Source: Granulicella arctica
GTDB taxonomy: Bacteria > Acidobacteriota > Terriglobia > Terriglobales > Acidobacteriaceae
Reading direction: 5' to 3'
Assembly: GCF_013410065.1 (NCBI RefSeq)
Contig: NZ_JACCCW010000001.1
Span: forward strand, 248,001-312,000
Length of the DNA stretch: 64,000 bases
The notes under the pieces are model-generated. The model saw only the letters and a program-made list of their open reading frames with translations. It was not told where the DNA came from and made no database searches. The stretch's first letter is position 1. The number at the start of each line of letters is the position of its first letter. Both the position numbers and the translations under genes were made by a program. Shown here in pieces: positions 36,539 to 45,600 of the stretch.

Positions 36539-37662
36539 AGGCCTGACTGCGATAGATTGTACTCGGTGCTATTCCTATTCATTGATAGCGGCATCCGCAA
36601 CACAACCTCGTAGTTGCCGCGCGCATTGCTGGTGGTGTGCATGCTGCTCTCAGCGCCGTACATCTGCTCGAGCCGCTTGCGCACATTTTCGAGACCAACG
36701 CCGCCTATTCGTGGGACTCCGTCTAACAGCATGGCTGCGGACTCTTCCGGCGGCTCATTTTCAATCAACAACTCCAGGCGGTTTCCTTCGCGGCGCGTCT
36801 TCACAAGAATAAATCCTCCCTGCGGCCGACGCGCAATGCCGTGGCGCACCGCGTTTTCAACCAGTGGCTGCAGGATGAGCCGAGGCACGATGGTATCAAC
36901 GAGCGTCTGATCGATGTCCCAACGCACAGTGAGACGGTCACCAAAGCGAACCTCCTCGATCGCGAGATACTCCTCGGTGACCGCAAGTTCATCGCTCAAA
37001 GGAATTGTGTGGAGATCTGGCGCATCCAGCGTGCTGCGCAGCAGGTGCGCGAGTTTCCCAATCATTTCGGTAGCGGCGAATGGTTGGTTGTTGAGTACCA
37101 GGGTTGAGATCGCGTTCAGAGTATTGAAGAGGAAATGCGGTTGCAGCTGAAAGCGGAGTGCGCGCAATTGTGCTTCCTGCGCCATAATTTCTGTTGCAAT
37201 CAGTTGACGGTGCTTCTCTTCGAGTGCGAGGTAGTGCTTGATGCCGAAGTAGAACGAAACCCAGGCGATAAGCGCATACCACCCGCTGGGCGTGGCTGTA
37301 ATGACATCGACCCACTTGAACGGCGGCCGTCCCCGGCCGAGTTGCACTGCTGCTTCAAAGGCGCTTGCCGAGCACAGCATCCCAAGCGGAAAAGATGCCA
37401 GCATGCACGCGAGAGCAACCGTCCAAAAGCGTGCATGGCGCTTCCAGAGGAGGTGGCAAAGCCAATACATGGGGAAGCTTGCGAGAAAACTGCTCAAGAG
37501 GAAGGCGCCGCGAAAGGCATCGTAATCGAGCCTGCGCCACCAAGGCAGAGAGCACAACACATTTACGCCGATGTAGGTTCCCCACCCCGTCAGTTGCAAG
37601 GGCCAGAAGCGCAGAAAACGCAGATTGGAATCAGTTCTTTTCAATGGTCTTATTGTAGGCAC
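36535..37662 (-). CDS. LytS/YehU-type sensor histidine kinase
   Basis: A 375-residue membrane sensor kinase. Four hydrophobic helices occupy about residues 23-145, with no large periplasmic domain. The His_kinase domain carries the phospho-acceptor H176 in RFQLQPHFLFNTLNAIS. The ATP-binding part includes LILQPLVENAVRHGI (N box) and GGVGLENVRKRLEQMYG (G box). It pairs with the overlapping LytTR regulator. The stimulus is unknown. Such short-sensor LytS kinases are often near transporters or glycan genes, as here. Confidence 0.93.
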   Translation of the reverse strand: MPTIRPLKRTDSNLRFLRFWPLQLTGWGTYIGVNVLCSLPWWRRLDYDAFRGAFLLSSFLASFPMYWLCHLLWKRHARFWTVALACMLASFPLGMLCSASAFEAAVQLGRGRPPFKWVDVITATPSGWYALIAWVSFYFGIKHYLALEEKHRQLIATEIMAQEAQLRALRFQLQPHFLFNTLNAISTLVLNNQPFAATEMIGKLAHLLRSTLDAPDLHTIPLSDELAVTEEYLAIEEVRFGDRLTVRWDIDQTLVDTIVPRLILQPLVENAVRHGIARRPQGGFILVKTRREGNRLELLIENEPPEESAAMLLDGVPRIGGVGLENVRKRLEQMYGAESSMHTTSNARGNYEVVLRMPLSMNRNSTEYNLSQSGL

Positions 37663-37950
37663 ACAACATAGGCATTACAGTCATCGGTTCGGCGCAGGAA
37701 GTGCACGGCTCGGCGCATATCGCGTTTTAAGTGTGATTACAGGAGCGTTACGGGTTGTACGCTCAGACGCAAGTAAGGACTCACCCCACAATTTTCGAAA
37801 TGCATGCTGCCGGCGCGCATCACCATCCTCGGTGCTGTCGTCCGGGACTCGGCAACTTAAGCCTGAAGGTTCCGGGTACTGCTCATGATGGCGGTTCCCC
37901 ATTTCTCGAGAGCCAAGGAAGTACCTGATGTTTCTGAAGGAGTTTGATCG

Positions 37951-40900
37951 ATGAATCGCAATGCACTGTACAGCTTTCTATGGACAACAGCTACGCTTGC
38001 CGCTTGCACTTTGTTTCCCATTGGGGCTCGCGCACAGATCTCACCGGCAGTCCGGCTTATCACTACATCGATCAACGATGGGGATCGTGTTCTGCTGGCA
38101 AATGGAATCCGTCCGCAGCTAAGGCTGTCGAAGGATCTCGGAGCCGTGTTGGGCTCTACGCCCGCTCGCCACATACTGATGGTGCTCGCTCGCAGTGACG
38201 CCCGCCAACAGGCGCTGACGCAGTACCTGGGCGATGTGCAGAACCCAGCTTCGTCGAGCTTCCACAAATGGCTGACGCCTGCGGAGTACGGCTCCATGTT
38301 CGGCGCGTCCACAGACGACATCGTCACGCTCTCATCGTGGCTTCAGTCCAAAGGATTCACGGTGGAGAAAGTCTCAGCCGCAGCCAATCTCATTCAGTTC
38401 TCCGGCAACGTTGCACAGATGCAGAAAGCCTTCAACACAGAGATCCATGCTCTCTCGGTGGACGGGGAGCAGCATATGGCCAACACCACGTCACCGGAAG
38501 TGCCACGTGCGTTCTCGTCTGCGGTGACAGGTCTGGTAGGGCTCGACGACTTTCATCCGCGCCCCACATTACAGAAGGGGCCGAGCGCAAAGTTTGACCC
38601 CAACACGAAGACCATTCGCCCGGACCTCACACTCTTTTCCAGCTCAGGCACTCCGTATCTCTACATGAACCCGGCAGACGCGGCAACGATCTATAACGTA
38701 CCGAACAGCCTGCTGAACCCGAACTATTCGGGGACAACCTATGACGGCACCGGCGTTACAGTTGGTGTCGTGGGCGACTCGAATGTCGACCTGACTCCTG
38801 TGAGCATCTACCGCGAGGACTTCCTCGGCGAGACCTCGGCCAATGTTAACTTGCCGACGGTCATCATTGACGGCGCAGACCCCGGTATCAATGGTGACGA
38901 GGTCGAAACCTTCCTTGATCTCGAAGTGCTTGGCGGCATTGCACCCAAAGCGAAGATCAACTACTACGCGTCCGATGATAGCGACCTTTCGGCTGGCCTG
39001 TTCAATGCAATCGAACGAGCTGTGGATGACAACACGGTCAGCGTCCTCAGTATCAGCTTCGGCCAATGCGAGGCAGGATTGGGAAACGCGACGAATCAGT
39101 TTCTCGCGGAGAAGTATCAACAGGCCGCGGCGCAGGGCATCACGATCACGGTTTCCTCTGGCGATAGCGGAGCCGCAGGGTGCGATTCGGATGCTTCTAC
39201 GACAGCGACGCAGGGCCTTGCGGTGAACGGGCTCTCTTCCACGCCATACAACATTTCTGTTGGCGGTACGGACTACGACGTGCTTGCCACAAACTTCACC
39301 AACTATGTACAGGACTCCTTGAATGGCGTTTCCTATAGCGGTACGGCACCATATTGGCGTACCGCTCTGAGTTACATCCCGGAGCAGCCGTGGAATGATT
39401 CCACGACTACGAACGGTGCGCTGGCTAATAATTCTCCGCTCTCCAACGGCGGCGTGACCGACATTATCGGTGGCGGTGGTGGAGTGAGCACCGTCTACAG
39501 TAAACCTGCGTTCCAGACTGCGCTGACGCCAGCGGACGGCAAACGCGACTTGCCTGACGTTGCGTTCATGGCGGGCAACGGCTTATACGGCGCAGTATGG
39601 CTCGTCTGCGGCAGTGGTTCGCTATCCTTTGGACCCGATTGCCAGATGAGCAACGGCAACTTTACTTCAAGCACGACCTTCTCGGGCGCTGGTGGCACCT
39701 CAGCGGCGACGCCCGCATTTGCCGGTATGCTTGCGCTCGTTGTGCAGGCCACGGGCTCTCGTCTCGGCCAAGCGAACGACGTGCTCTACCAACTTGCAGC
39801 TAGCAAGTACAGCACGGTTTTTCATGACGCGACTACGGGCAACAACGCCGTGGTATGTACCAGCGGCAGCCCCAATTGCGGCTCCAACGGCTTCACGACT
39901 GGCTATGATGCAGGCACTGGCTATGATCTCGCGTCGGGCCTCGGCAGCGTCGACGCGTCGGCTATGCTCGCCAACTGGAACTCGGTGGCGGCAAGCGGCA
40001 CATCCACATCGCTGGAGATCGACGGCTCCACGTCGCCGGTAAGCGTCACTCATGGCACCAGTCTGAACTTCAGCGTTGGTGTTACTCCTTCCACAGCGAC
40101 CGGCTCAGCTGCGCTTGTTACCACGCAGATAGCCGGCGCAGCCCAACCGATCAATAATGGACAGATCACCGTCCCTCTCAGTACTGGTTCGGGGGCTCTC
40201 AGCTACAACGGCCTGCCGGGAGGAACGTATACCGTCTATGCGCGTTACAGTGGCGACACGGCTGATGCCTCGAGCAGCTCAACACCTATCAGCGTGAACA
40301 TCGCAGCCGAGGCCAGCAGCTCGCTCCTGACGGTGAATGCATACGGTACTGCGGGTGGCAGTGCGCCGCTCCCCAGCCTCACCGCTATTCCTTATGGCTC
40401 CTATATCTTTGCGGACGCGTCCGTCTACGGTACGGCAGAAGGCTATGATGCCTCACTCGGCCTTGCGACTGGATCCTTCACTCTTATGGACAACGGAGCC
40501 ACGCTCGGCACTGCGCCGATGAGCAGCGGCAACGTCGCTTCATTTCCGAGTATGGCCGCGGGTGTGTACCCGTTCGCGGTAGGCACTCACAAAATGGTTG
40601 CTACGTACCCAGGGGACGCCAGCTACAAGCCCAACACCAGCAATGCAGTGCAGTTCACTGTCATCAAGGGAGCTACGAGCGCGCATGTTTTCCCTGCAAG
40701 TGCGACGCTGAAGTCGACGGCTAGCGAGGTGGTGCAGGTCGACGTCGGAACCAGCAGCTTCGCTTTGGCTCCAACCGGCACCATCACGCTGATGGCAAAT
40801 GGTGTCACTCTTGGCAGCAGCTCTAACTTCTTCGCCGGCTCTTCAAACGATGGCACGGCTGTCTCGTATGTGAACTTCACCGTGCAGGGCAGCCAGCTTC

Positions 40901-41889
40901 CTGCCGGCCCCAACACACTATCGGCGACCTATACCGGCGATAGCAGCTATCAGGGATCGTCGGCTACGGGAAGCATTACAGTCTCGCAGGCAGGCTTCAC
41001 ATTACAGGCTGGCGCGATTGCGATCGCCGCTGGAAGCGGCACAGGCAATACGGCCATCATCTCCGCGGCACCCACCAACGGCTTTGCCGGAGTGATAAAC
41101 CTGATCTGCGCCGTCACCTCGACCCCCACCAATGCAACTAGCCCCATCACGTGCAGTGTGCCCTCGACGATCAACATCACAGGCACCGGTGCAGCGACCG
41201 GGACGCTGACGGTCGCTTCGACGGCCTCGACTACCGGTGGCAGCTACACCGTGACTATCTCCGGCGCGGACGCGACAACCGGTAAGATCACGGCCACCAC
41301 CACTACGCAAGTAACAGTTGCGGCGGTGGCGAGTATCGCGCTCACCAATAGCGGAGCCCTCAGTATCCAGGCGGGTGCCACTAGCGGTAACACAGCGACG
41401 ATCAATGTCACACCAACGGCCGGATACACCGGTACGGTGGGTCTTTCGTGCGCCATCGCCAGCGCTCCAACGGATGCGGTCAACCCTGTCACCTGTGCGA
41501 TAGCACCTTCTTCGGTGAGCATCACGGGAGCGGCCGCGGCTACTTCGACGCTGACGATTAGCTCCACGGCTCGCACGACTAGCTCACTCTACCGGTCGCA
41601 CGAGCTATTGCGCGGTGTCAGTGGGACGATCCTCGCCGTCAGCGTCTTCTTCCTTGTACCGATACGGCGCCATCGTCACCTGAGGTTGCTCGCGATGCTG
41701 GTTGTGCTGGTATCGTTGGGCTCGCTCTTAGGGTGCGGGGGTGGTGGCAGTTCAGCCGCGAGCAGCGGCGGCAGCGGTAGTAACCCATCCAGCTCCGGTA
41801 CGACGGCCGGCACCTATGTCATCACGGTGACCTCGTCGGCGGCGGGTGTGAGCGCGCAAACCACCATCGTCAACGTGACGGTCAACTAG
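37951..41889 (+). CDS. Secreted S53 (sedolisin/pro-kumamolisin) peptidase with Ig-like repeats and lipobox-like tail
   Basis: A 1312-residue exported acid serine peptidase. Signal peptide to about residue 29 (GARAQ). The pro-kumamolisin activation domain (about 50-205) is followed by the catalytic domain with the expected triad: E319 and D323 (DEVETFLDLEVLGG), oxyanion D405 (SSGDSGAAGC) and S584 (GGTSAATPAFAG). Several bacterial Ig-like modules follow (SYTVYARYSGDTADASSS type). The last 110 residues hold a hydrophobic segment, a basic loop (PIRRHRHLR) and a second hydrophobic segment. This ends SLLGC (C1262), then a Gly/Ser-rich linker and a short beta-rich tail ending NVTVN. A good AAGGAG lies before the ATG. 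The neighbouring gene has a similar tail. Confidence 0.92.
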   Translation: MNRNALYSFLWTTATLAACTLFPIGARAQISPAVRLITTSINDGDRVLLANGIRPQLRLSKDLGAVLGSTPARHILMVLARSDARQQALTQYLGDVQNPASSSFHKWLTPAEYGSMFGASTDDIVTLSSWLQSKGFTVEKVSAAANLIQFSGNVAQMQKAFNTEIHALSVDGEQHMANTTSPEVPRAFSSAVTGLVGLDDFHPRPTLQKGPSAKFDPNTKTIRPDLTLFSSSGTPYLYMNPADAATIYNVPNSLLNPNYSGTTYDGTGVTVGVVGDSNVDLTPVSIYREDFLGETSANVNLPTVIIDGADPGINGDEVETFLDLEVLGGIAPKAKINYYASDDSDLSAGLFNAIERAVDDNTVSVLSISFGQCEAGLGNATNQFLAEKYQQAAAQGITITVSSGDSGAAGCDSDASTTATQGLAVNGLSSTPYNISVGGTDYDVLATNFTNYVQDSLNGVSYSGTAPYWRTALSYIPEQPWNDSTTTNGALANNSPLSNGGVTDIIGGGGGVSTVYSKPAFQTALTPADGKRDLPDVAFMAGNGLYGAVWLVCGSGSLSFGPDCQMSNGNFTSSTTFSGAGGTSAATPAFAGMLALVVQATGSRLGQANDVLYQLAASKYSTVFHDATTGNNAVVCTSGSPNCGSNGFTTGYDAGTGYDLASGLGSVDASAMLANWNSVAASGTSTSLEIDGSTSPVSVTHGTSLNFSVGVTPSTATGSAALVTTQIAGAAQPINNGQITVPLSTGSGALSYNGLPGGTYTVYARYSGDTADASSSSTPISVNIAAEASSSLLTVNAYGTAGGSAPLPSLTAIPYGSYIFADASVYGTAEGYDASLGLATGSFTLMDNGATLGTAPMSSGNVASFPSMAAGVYPFAVGTHKMVATYPGDASYKPNTSNAVQFTVIKGATSAHVFPASATLKSTASEVVQVDVGTSSFALAPTGTITLMANGVTLGSSSNFFAGSSNDGTAVSYVNFTVQGSQLPAGPNTLSATYTGDSSYQGSSATGSITVSQAGFTLQAGAIAIAAGSGTGNTAIISAAPTNGFAGVINLICAVTSTPTNATSPITCSVPSTINITGTGAATGTLTVASTASTTGGSYTVTISGADATTGKITATTTTQVTVAAVASIALTNSGALSIQAGATSGNTATINVTPTAGYTGTVGLSCAIASAPTDAVNPVTCAIAPSSVSITGAAAATSTLTISSTARTTSSLYRSHELLRGVSGTILAVSVFFLVPIRRHRHLRLLAMLVVLVSLGSLLGCGGGGSSAASSGGSGSNPSSSGTTAGTYVITVTSSAAGVSAQTTIVNVTVN

Positions 41890-41950
41890 CCCAATTCTCA
41901 AGCTTGTAGGTTTCTTTGCGAATTAACAGATGAAATTCAGGAGGTTGTGT

Positions 41951-44900
41951 ATGTTGCATAGACTGTTCCACGGTGCGAAGACTCTCGTGCTGCTCTCCTC
42001 GATACTTTCGGCATTCGCCATTGCGCAGAAGCAGCCGCCACCCACTCGCACGCAGACGCCACCCGTGCCTGGAGCGCTTCAACACTTCCAAACACCTGCG
42101 CAGCAGGTACTTCTTCCATTCCTGAAGGCACATCCCATGCAGACTGAAAGCAGTGGCGAGTTCCACGCCCAGGATGCGACCAGCTACGTCGCTTCGCCGA
42201 ATTTCGGCGGCTATGTGAACGCGCCTCTCTATGACGCACGTACTACCGCATCGCTTGATACCGGCTCCTTCAATAACGGCGTGACGGTGGAGCTCACTGC
42301 TGACTTTAACAAAGACGGTAAACCGGACATTGCCGTTCTACAGCAGGATGGCACTATGAATGTGTTGCTCGGCAACGGGAGCGCCGGTCTGTCCGCGCCG
42401 GTAAGTTACTACAATCCGAACTATCTAACATCAAGCGTTAACAACGCCTACGCCGTTGACATTAACGATGATGGATTTACTGACATCATCGGGTTCGACT
42501 ACAACAATAATACGATGATCACGTGGCTGAACCTTGGCAACGGTACGTTCAATGCCGCGGTTACCACCTTGCTTGATACCACCTATGGTTATCCGAATGA
42601 CGTTCTTGTCCAGGACGTGAATGGCGATGGCAAGCCCGACCTCATCTTCACCATGTCGCAGCGAGTTTCTCTTACCAGCGCAAACATCTTCCTGGAAATA
42701 ATGCCCGGCAAAGGCGATGGCACCTTCTCAACGCCAACCACCTCGCAAGTACAGGAGTTCTCGGTTGCCGCTTCGGTGGTTCTTCCCTCTTACAACGGCG
42801 TTGCGGTAGGCGATATTAATGACGACGGCAAGCTCGACATTGCGGTCGCCATCGATGAACGGCTCTCGCAATCTACTGGACAATACGTGGTCACCACAGC
42901 ACTTGGCAATGGCGATGGTACGTTTGGCCAGCTCGGCACGACCATTCCTGTCTCCGTCCCGGCCACGTCATCCAATGGCTTTACCGTGGACTATAACAGC
43001 ACTGGTGTGCAGTTCGTCGATTTGAACAATGACGGCAAGCTCGACGTAGCAACGGACATCAACGGAGCTCTGATGGCTGCGCTGGGACAGGGCAATGGAT
43101 CATTCAGCACCGCAGTATCGAGCACGTTCAGCCAGATTGTCGGTGTAACGCAGATGCTCTTCGCTGACCTCAACGGCGACGGCAAGCCCGATCTCATTGC
43201 TGGTGGAGACACACTCGGCATCTATCTGGGAAACGGCGATGGAACCTTTGCAGCACCATTAACTACCGCGCAGTATGTCGTAGATCCGACAACAGAGCAA
43301 GGAATCGCGCTTGCTGATTTCGATGGTGATGGGATTCCGGACGTTGCTCAACTTGGCGGAGACTATAAGCAGGTAGCTCTGTTTTTCGGCAACGGCAAGG
43401 GCCAGCTGCACGGAGCTCCGCTCATTACCGCTGCCAGCGATCCGGAGGGCGTCGATTGGAAGATGGAAGTTACTGGGAAGTACACCTCCAGCGGATACAG
43501 CGATGCGGTCTTCCTCCATTCCATCGCAACAGGGGTGGAAATGCTGACAGGAGTCAACGATGGTAAGGGCAACTTTACCTTTGTGCAGTCGCTCGCCGAC
43601 GGTGTGCCATCGGACCTACAGTACATCCAATCAATCCACGCTGACTTCAACGGCGATGGCAAGGAAGATCTGGTGTTTACAGGGGCAGCTGGCAATGTGA
43701 CGATTGCGCTGTCTAAGGGCGACGGCACATTTGCGGCACCCGTGTCCGTAAATCTTCCTTCCACACTTGCCTGCCCGGTATACTACGCCGCGGCTGGCGA
43801 CTTGAACGGCGATGGCAAGACTGATCTGGTCATCCCCTATGGCGGTGATTTGGCCTGTGGCTCTGCGGCTGGCAGCTCGTCGGGTTACTACGTCCTATTG
43901 GGCAATGGCGACGGCACGTTCTCCACACCTGCGTTTACGACAACAGGCACGGAGCTGTACAGCGCGACGCTCGGCGACATCAACGGCGACGGCAAGCTCG
44001 ACATCGTCCTCGACGATGCGCCGTTTGTCTCTGGCTCGGGCTTTAGCATCTTGCTAGCGACGGGCAATGGCGACGGGACCTTCGGCTCCCCGAACACCAT
44101 TCTGTCTAACTATCTCGTCAGCACTGTTGCTATCGGCGACATCAACGACGACGGCAAGGCCGACATCGTGCTCAGCGCAGAAGAGGTGGAGGGAAGCAGC
44201 GTGGCAACCGGAGGAATTCTCACCATCACCGGAAACGGGGACGGAACCTTCAACCCACCTTCGCTCATCGCGGGCGGCAACTTCTTTTTTGGTATGCAGC
44301 TGGCAGACATGAACACTGATGGCAATCCCGACATCGTTGCCACGCTGTACTCCACCAATGGCCAGCCGAATGATTACTACGGCATGGTGACACTCCTTGG
44401 GTTGGGCAACGGTCAGTTCACCGCGCCGGTCAATCAGTTGGAAAGTCTCGCCAGCACTCTTCCGCAGGTTGGCAATTTTTATAACGACAACGCGCTGGAC
44501 GTAATGACACAGACCGGCTACGGTCCGGCGCTCTTCGTGGGCCAAGGCTCCTCCACCTTGACACTGACTGCTTCTACTCCGTCGGCTGTTTTTGGCTCGA
44601 GCGAAACCTTGACAGCAACGATCACGCCTGGAATAAGCACTCGTCCTGCACCGACAGGCTTAGTCTCGTTCTATGACGGCAGTACGCTGCTGGGCAAGGC
44701 AGATGCGACGAATGGTGCCGCAACCTTTACGACAGCTTCGCTCGCTGTCGGTGTACATAGCGTCACGGCGACCTATGCTGGTGATGCGAACTTCAACCCC
44801 GCAATCTCCTCGCCGACGGTTATCACGATTAGCGCGCTCTTGCCGGCGTTGTCGCTAACAGGCACACCTGCGACGCTCTCCATTAGCAGCGGGGCAAACG

Positions 44901-45370
44901 GTATCGTTACGCTCAACGTCGCGGCAAATGCGAGCTTCAGCGGCACGGTCAACCTGGCATGCTCGGGTGCTCCCTCGAACACGACCTGTACGGTCAACCC
45001 CGGAAGCGTTACACTCGCGGCGGGACAGTCAGCAATGGCAACGCTGGTCATCGGCACCACGACGACTCTCGCCGAGGTGCACGGTTCGGCGCCGCCCTGG
45101 GGGACGACGGGTGCTACAGCGGGGTTTGCGATGCTATGCGGTGTCTTCTTCGGCCGCCGCAAGCGCATGCGGATGTATGTTGCGCTCGGCCTCGGCGTCA
45201 TGCTTTCACTCGGAACATTGCTCGCTGGTTGCAATAACGGAAGCACGGCGGCGACCACGACAACCACTGCTACTGGCCCGACCAGCTTCACGGTTACAGT
45301 CACAGCCACACCGGCTAGCGGAAGCACAGCATCGCCGGAAACCACAACGGTCGACGTCACGGTTAACTAA
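41951..45370 (+). CDS. Exported FG-GAP/VCBS repeat protein with lipobox-like tail
   Basis: A 1139-residue exported protein. After a signal peptide (about 1-26), about 13 calcium-binding repeats of the form DxNxDGxxDxxx occur at regular spacing (for example DVNGDGKPDLIF, DLNNDGKLDVAT). These probably form one or two integrin-like beta-propellers. Two Ig-like modules follow (about 860-960, 965-1040), then a tail with hydrophobic segment, RRKRMRMY loop and second hydrophobic segment ending LLAGC (C1094), then a linker and TTTVDVTVN. The ATG at 41951 has AGGAGG six bases upstream, while the ATG at 41930 has none. It follows the S53 peptidase by 61 bases and may be co-expressed; binding of surface polymers is inference. 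Confidence 0.9.
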   Translation: MLHRLFHGAKTLVLLSSILSAFAIAQKQPPPTRTQTPPVPGALQHFQTPAQQVLLPFLKAHPMQTESSGEFHAQDATSYVASPNFGGYVNAPLYDARTTASLDTGSFNNGVTVELTADFNKDGKPDIAVLQQDGTMNVLLGNGSAGLSAPVSYYNPNYLTSSVNNAYAVDINDDGFTDIIGFDYNNNTMITWLNLGNGTFNAAVTTLLDTTYGYPNDVLVQDVNGDGKPDLIFTMSQRVSLTSANIFLEIMPGKGDGTFSTPTTSQVQEFSVAASVVLPSYNGVAVGDINDDGKLDIAVAIDERLSQSTGQYVVTTALGNGDGTFGQLGTTIPVSVPATSSNGFTVDYNSTGVQFVDLNNDGKLDVATDINGALMAALGQGNGSFSTAVSSTFSQIVGVTQMLFADLNGDGKPDLIAGGDTLGIYLGNGDGTFAAPLTTAQYVVDPTTEQGIALADFDGDGIPDVAQLGGDYKQVALFFGNGKGQLHGAPLITAASDPEGVDWKMEVTGKYTSSGYSDAVFLHSIATGVEMLTGVNDGKGNFTFVQSLADGVPSDLQYIQSIHADFNGDGKEDLVFTGAAGNVTIALSKGDGTFAAPVSVNLPSTLACPVYYAAAGDLNGDGKTDLVIPYGGDLACGSAAGSSSGYYVLLGNGDGTFSTPAFTTTGTELYSATLGDINGDGKLDIVLDDAPFVSGSGFSILLATGNGDGTFGSPNTILSNYLVSTVAIGDINDDGKADIVLSAEEVEGSSVATGGILTITGNGDGTFNPPSLIAGGNFFFGMQLADMNTDGNPDIVATLYSTNGQPNDYYGMVTLLGLGNGQFTAPVNQLESLASTLPQVGNFYNDNALDVMTQTGYGPALFVGQGSSTLTLTASTPSAVFGSSETLTATITPGISTRPAPTGLVSFYDGSTLLGKADATNGAATFTTASLAVGVHSVTATYAGDANFNPAISSPTVITISALLPALSLTGTPATLSISSGANGIVTLNVAANASFSGTVNLACSGAPSNTTCTVNPGSVTLAAGQSAMATLVIGTTTTLAEVHGSAPPWGTTGATAGFAMLCGVFFGRRKRMRMYVALGLGVMLSLGTLLAGCNNGSTAATTTTTATGPTSFTVTVTATPASGSTASPETTTVDVTVN

Positions 45371-45414
45371 GCGGTGTTCAAGCTGCACAGCAGAATCGCT
45401 CCTTGATAACAGCC

Positions 45415-45442
45415 AGAGCGGCCTCAGGATAGAGGCCGCTCT
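45415..45442 (+). terminator. Hairpin after the FG-GAP gene
   Basis: A perfect 11-base stem AGAGCGGCCTC / GAGGCCGCTCT with a six-base loop, 45 bases after the stop. The T tract is weak, but position and strength support a transcription end. Confidence 0.7.
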
Positions 45443-45546
45443 ACTTATGAATGCGGTACCAGCTTCGACCGTGCTTGCTTTTAGCGAGGTCATTCTGACT
45501 ACTCCGAACATGCATTGGAGTTCTGCCGGTTTATGTAGTGAATGCG

Positions 45547-45584
45547 AAAAAGGCTGCGGAATTTTCCTCTGGAAGACCGCAGCC
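45547..45584 (-). terminator. Terminator of the siderophore receptor gene
   Basis: On the minus strand GGCTGCGG pairs with CCGCAGCC and is followed by TTTTT, 17 bases past the receptor stop. A classical intrinsic terminator. Confidence 0.85.
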
Positions 45585-45600
45585 ATGGCAAAGATTCGCA

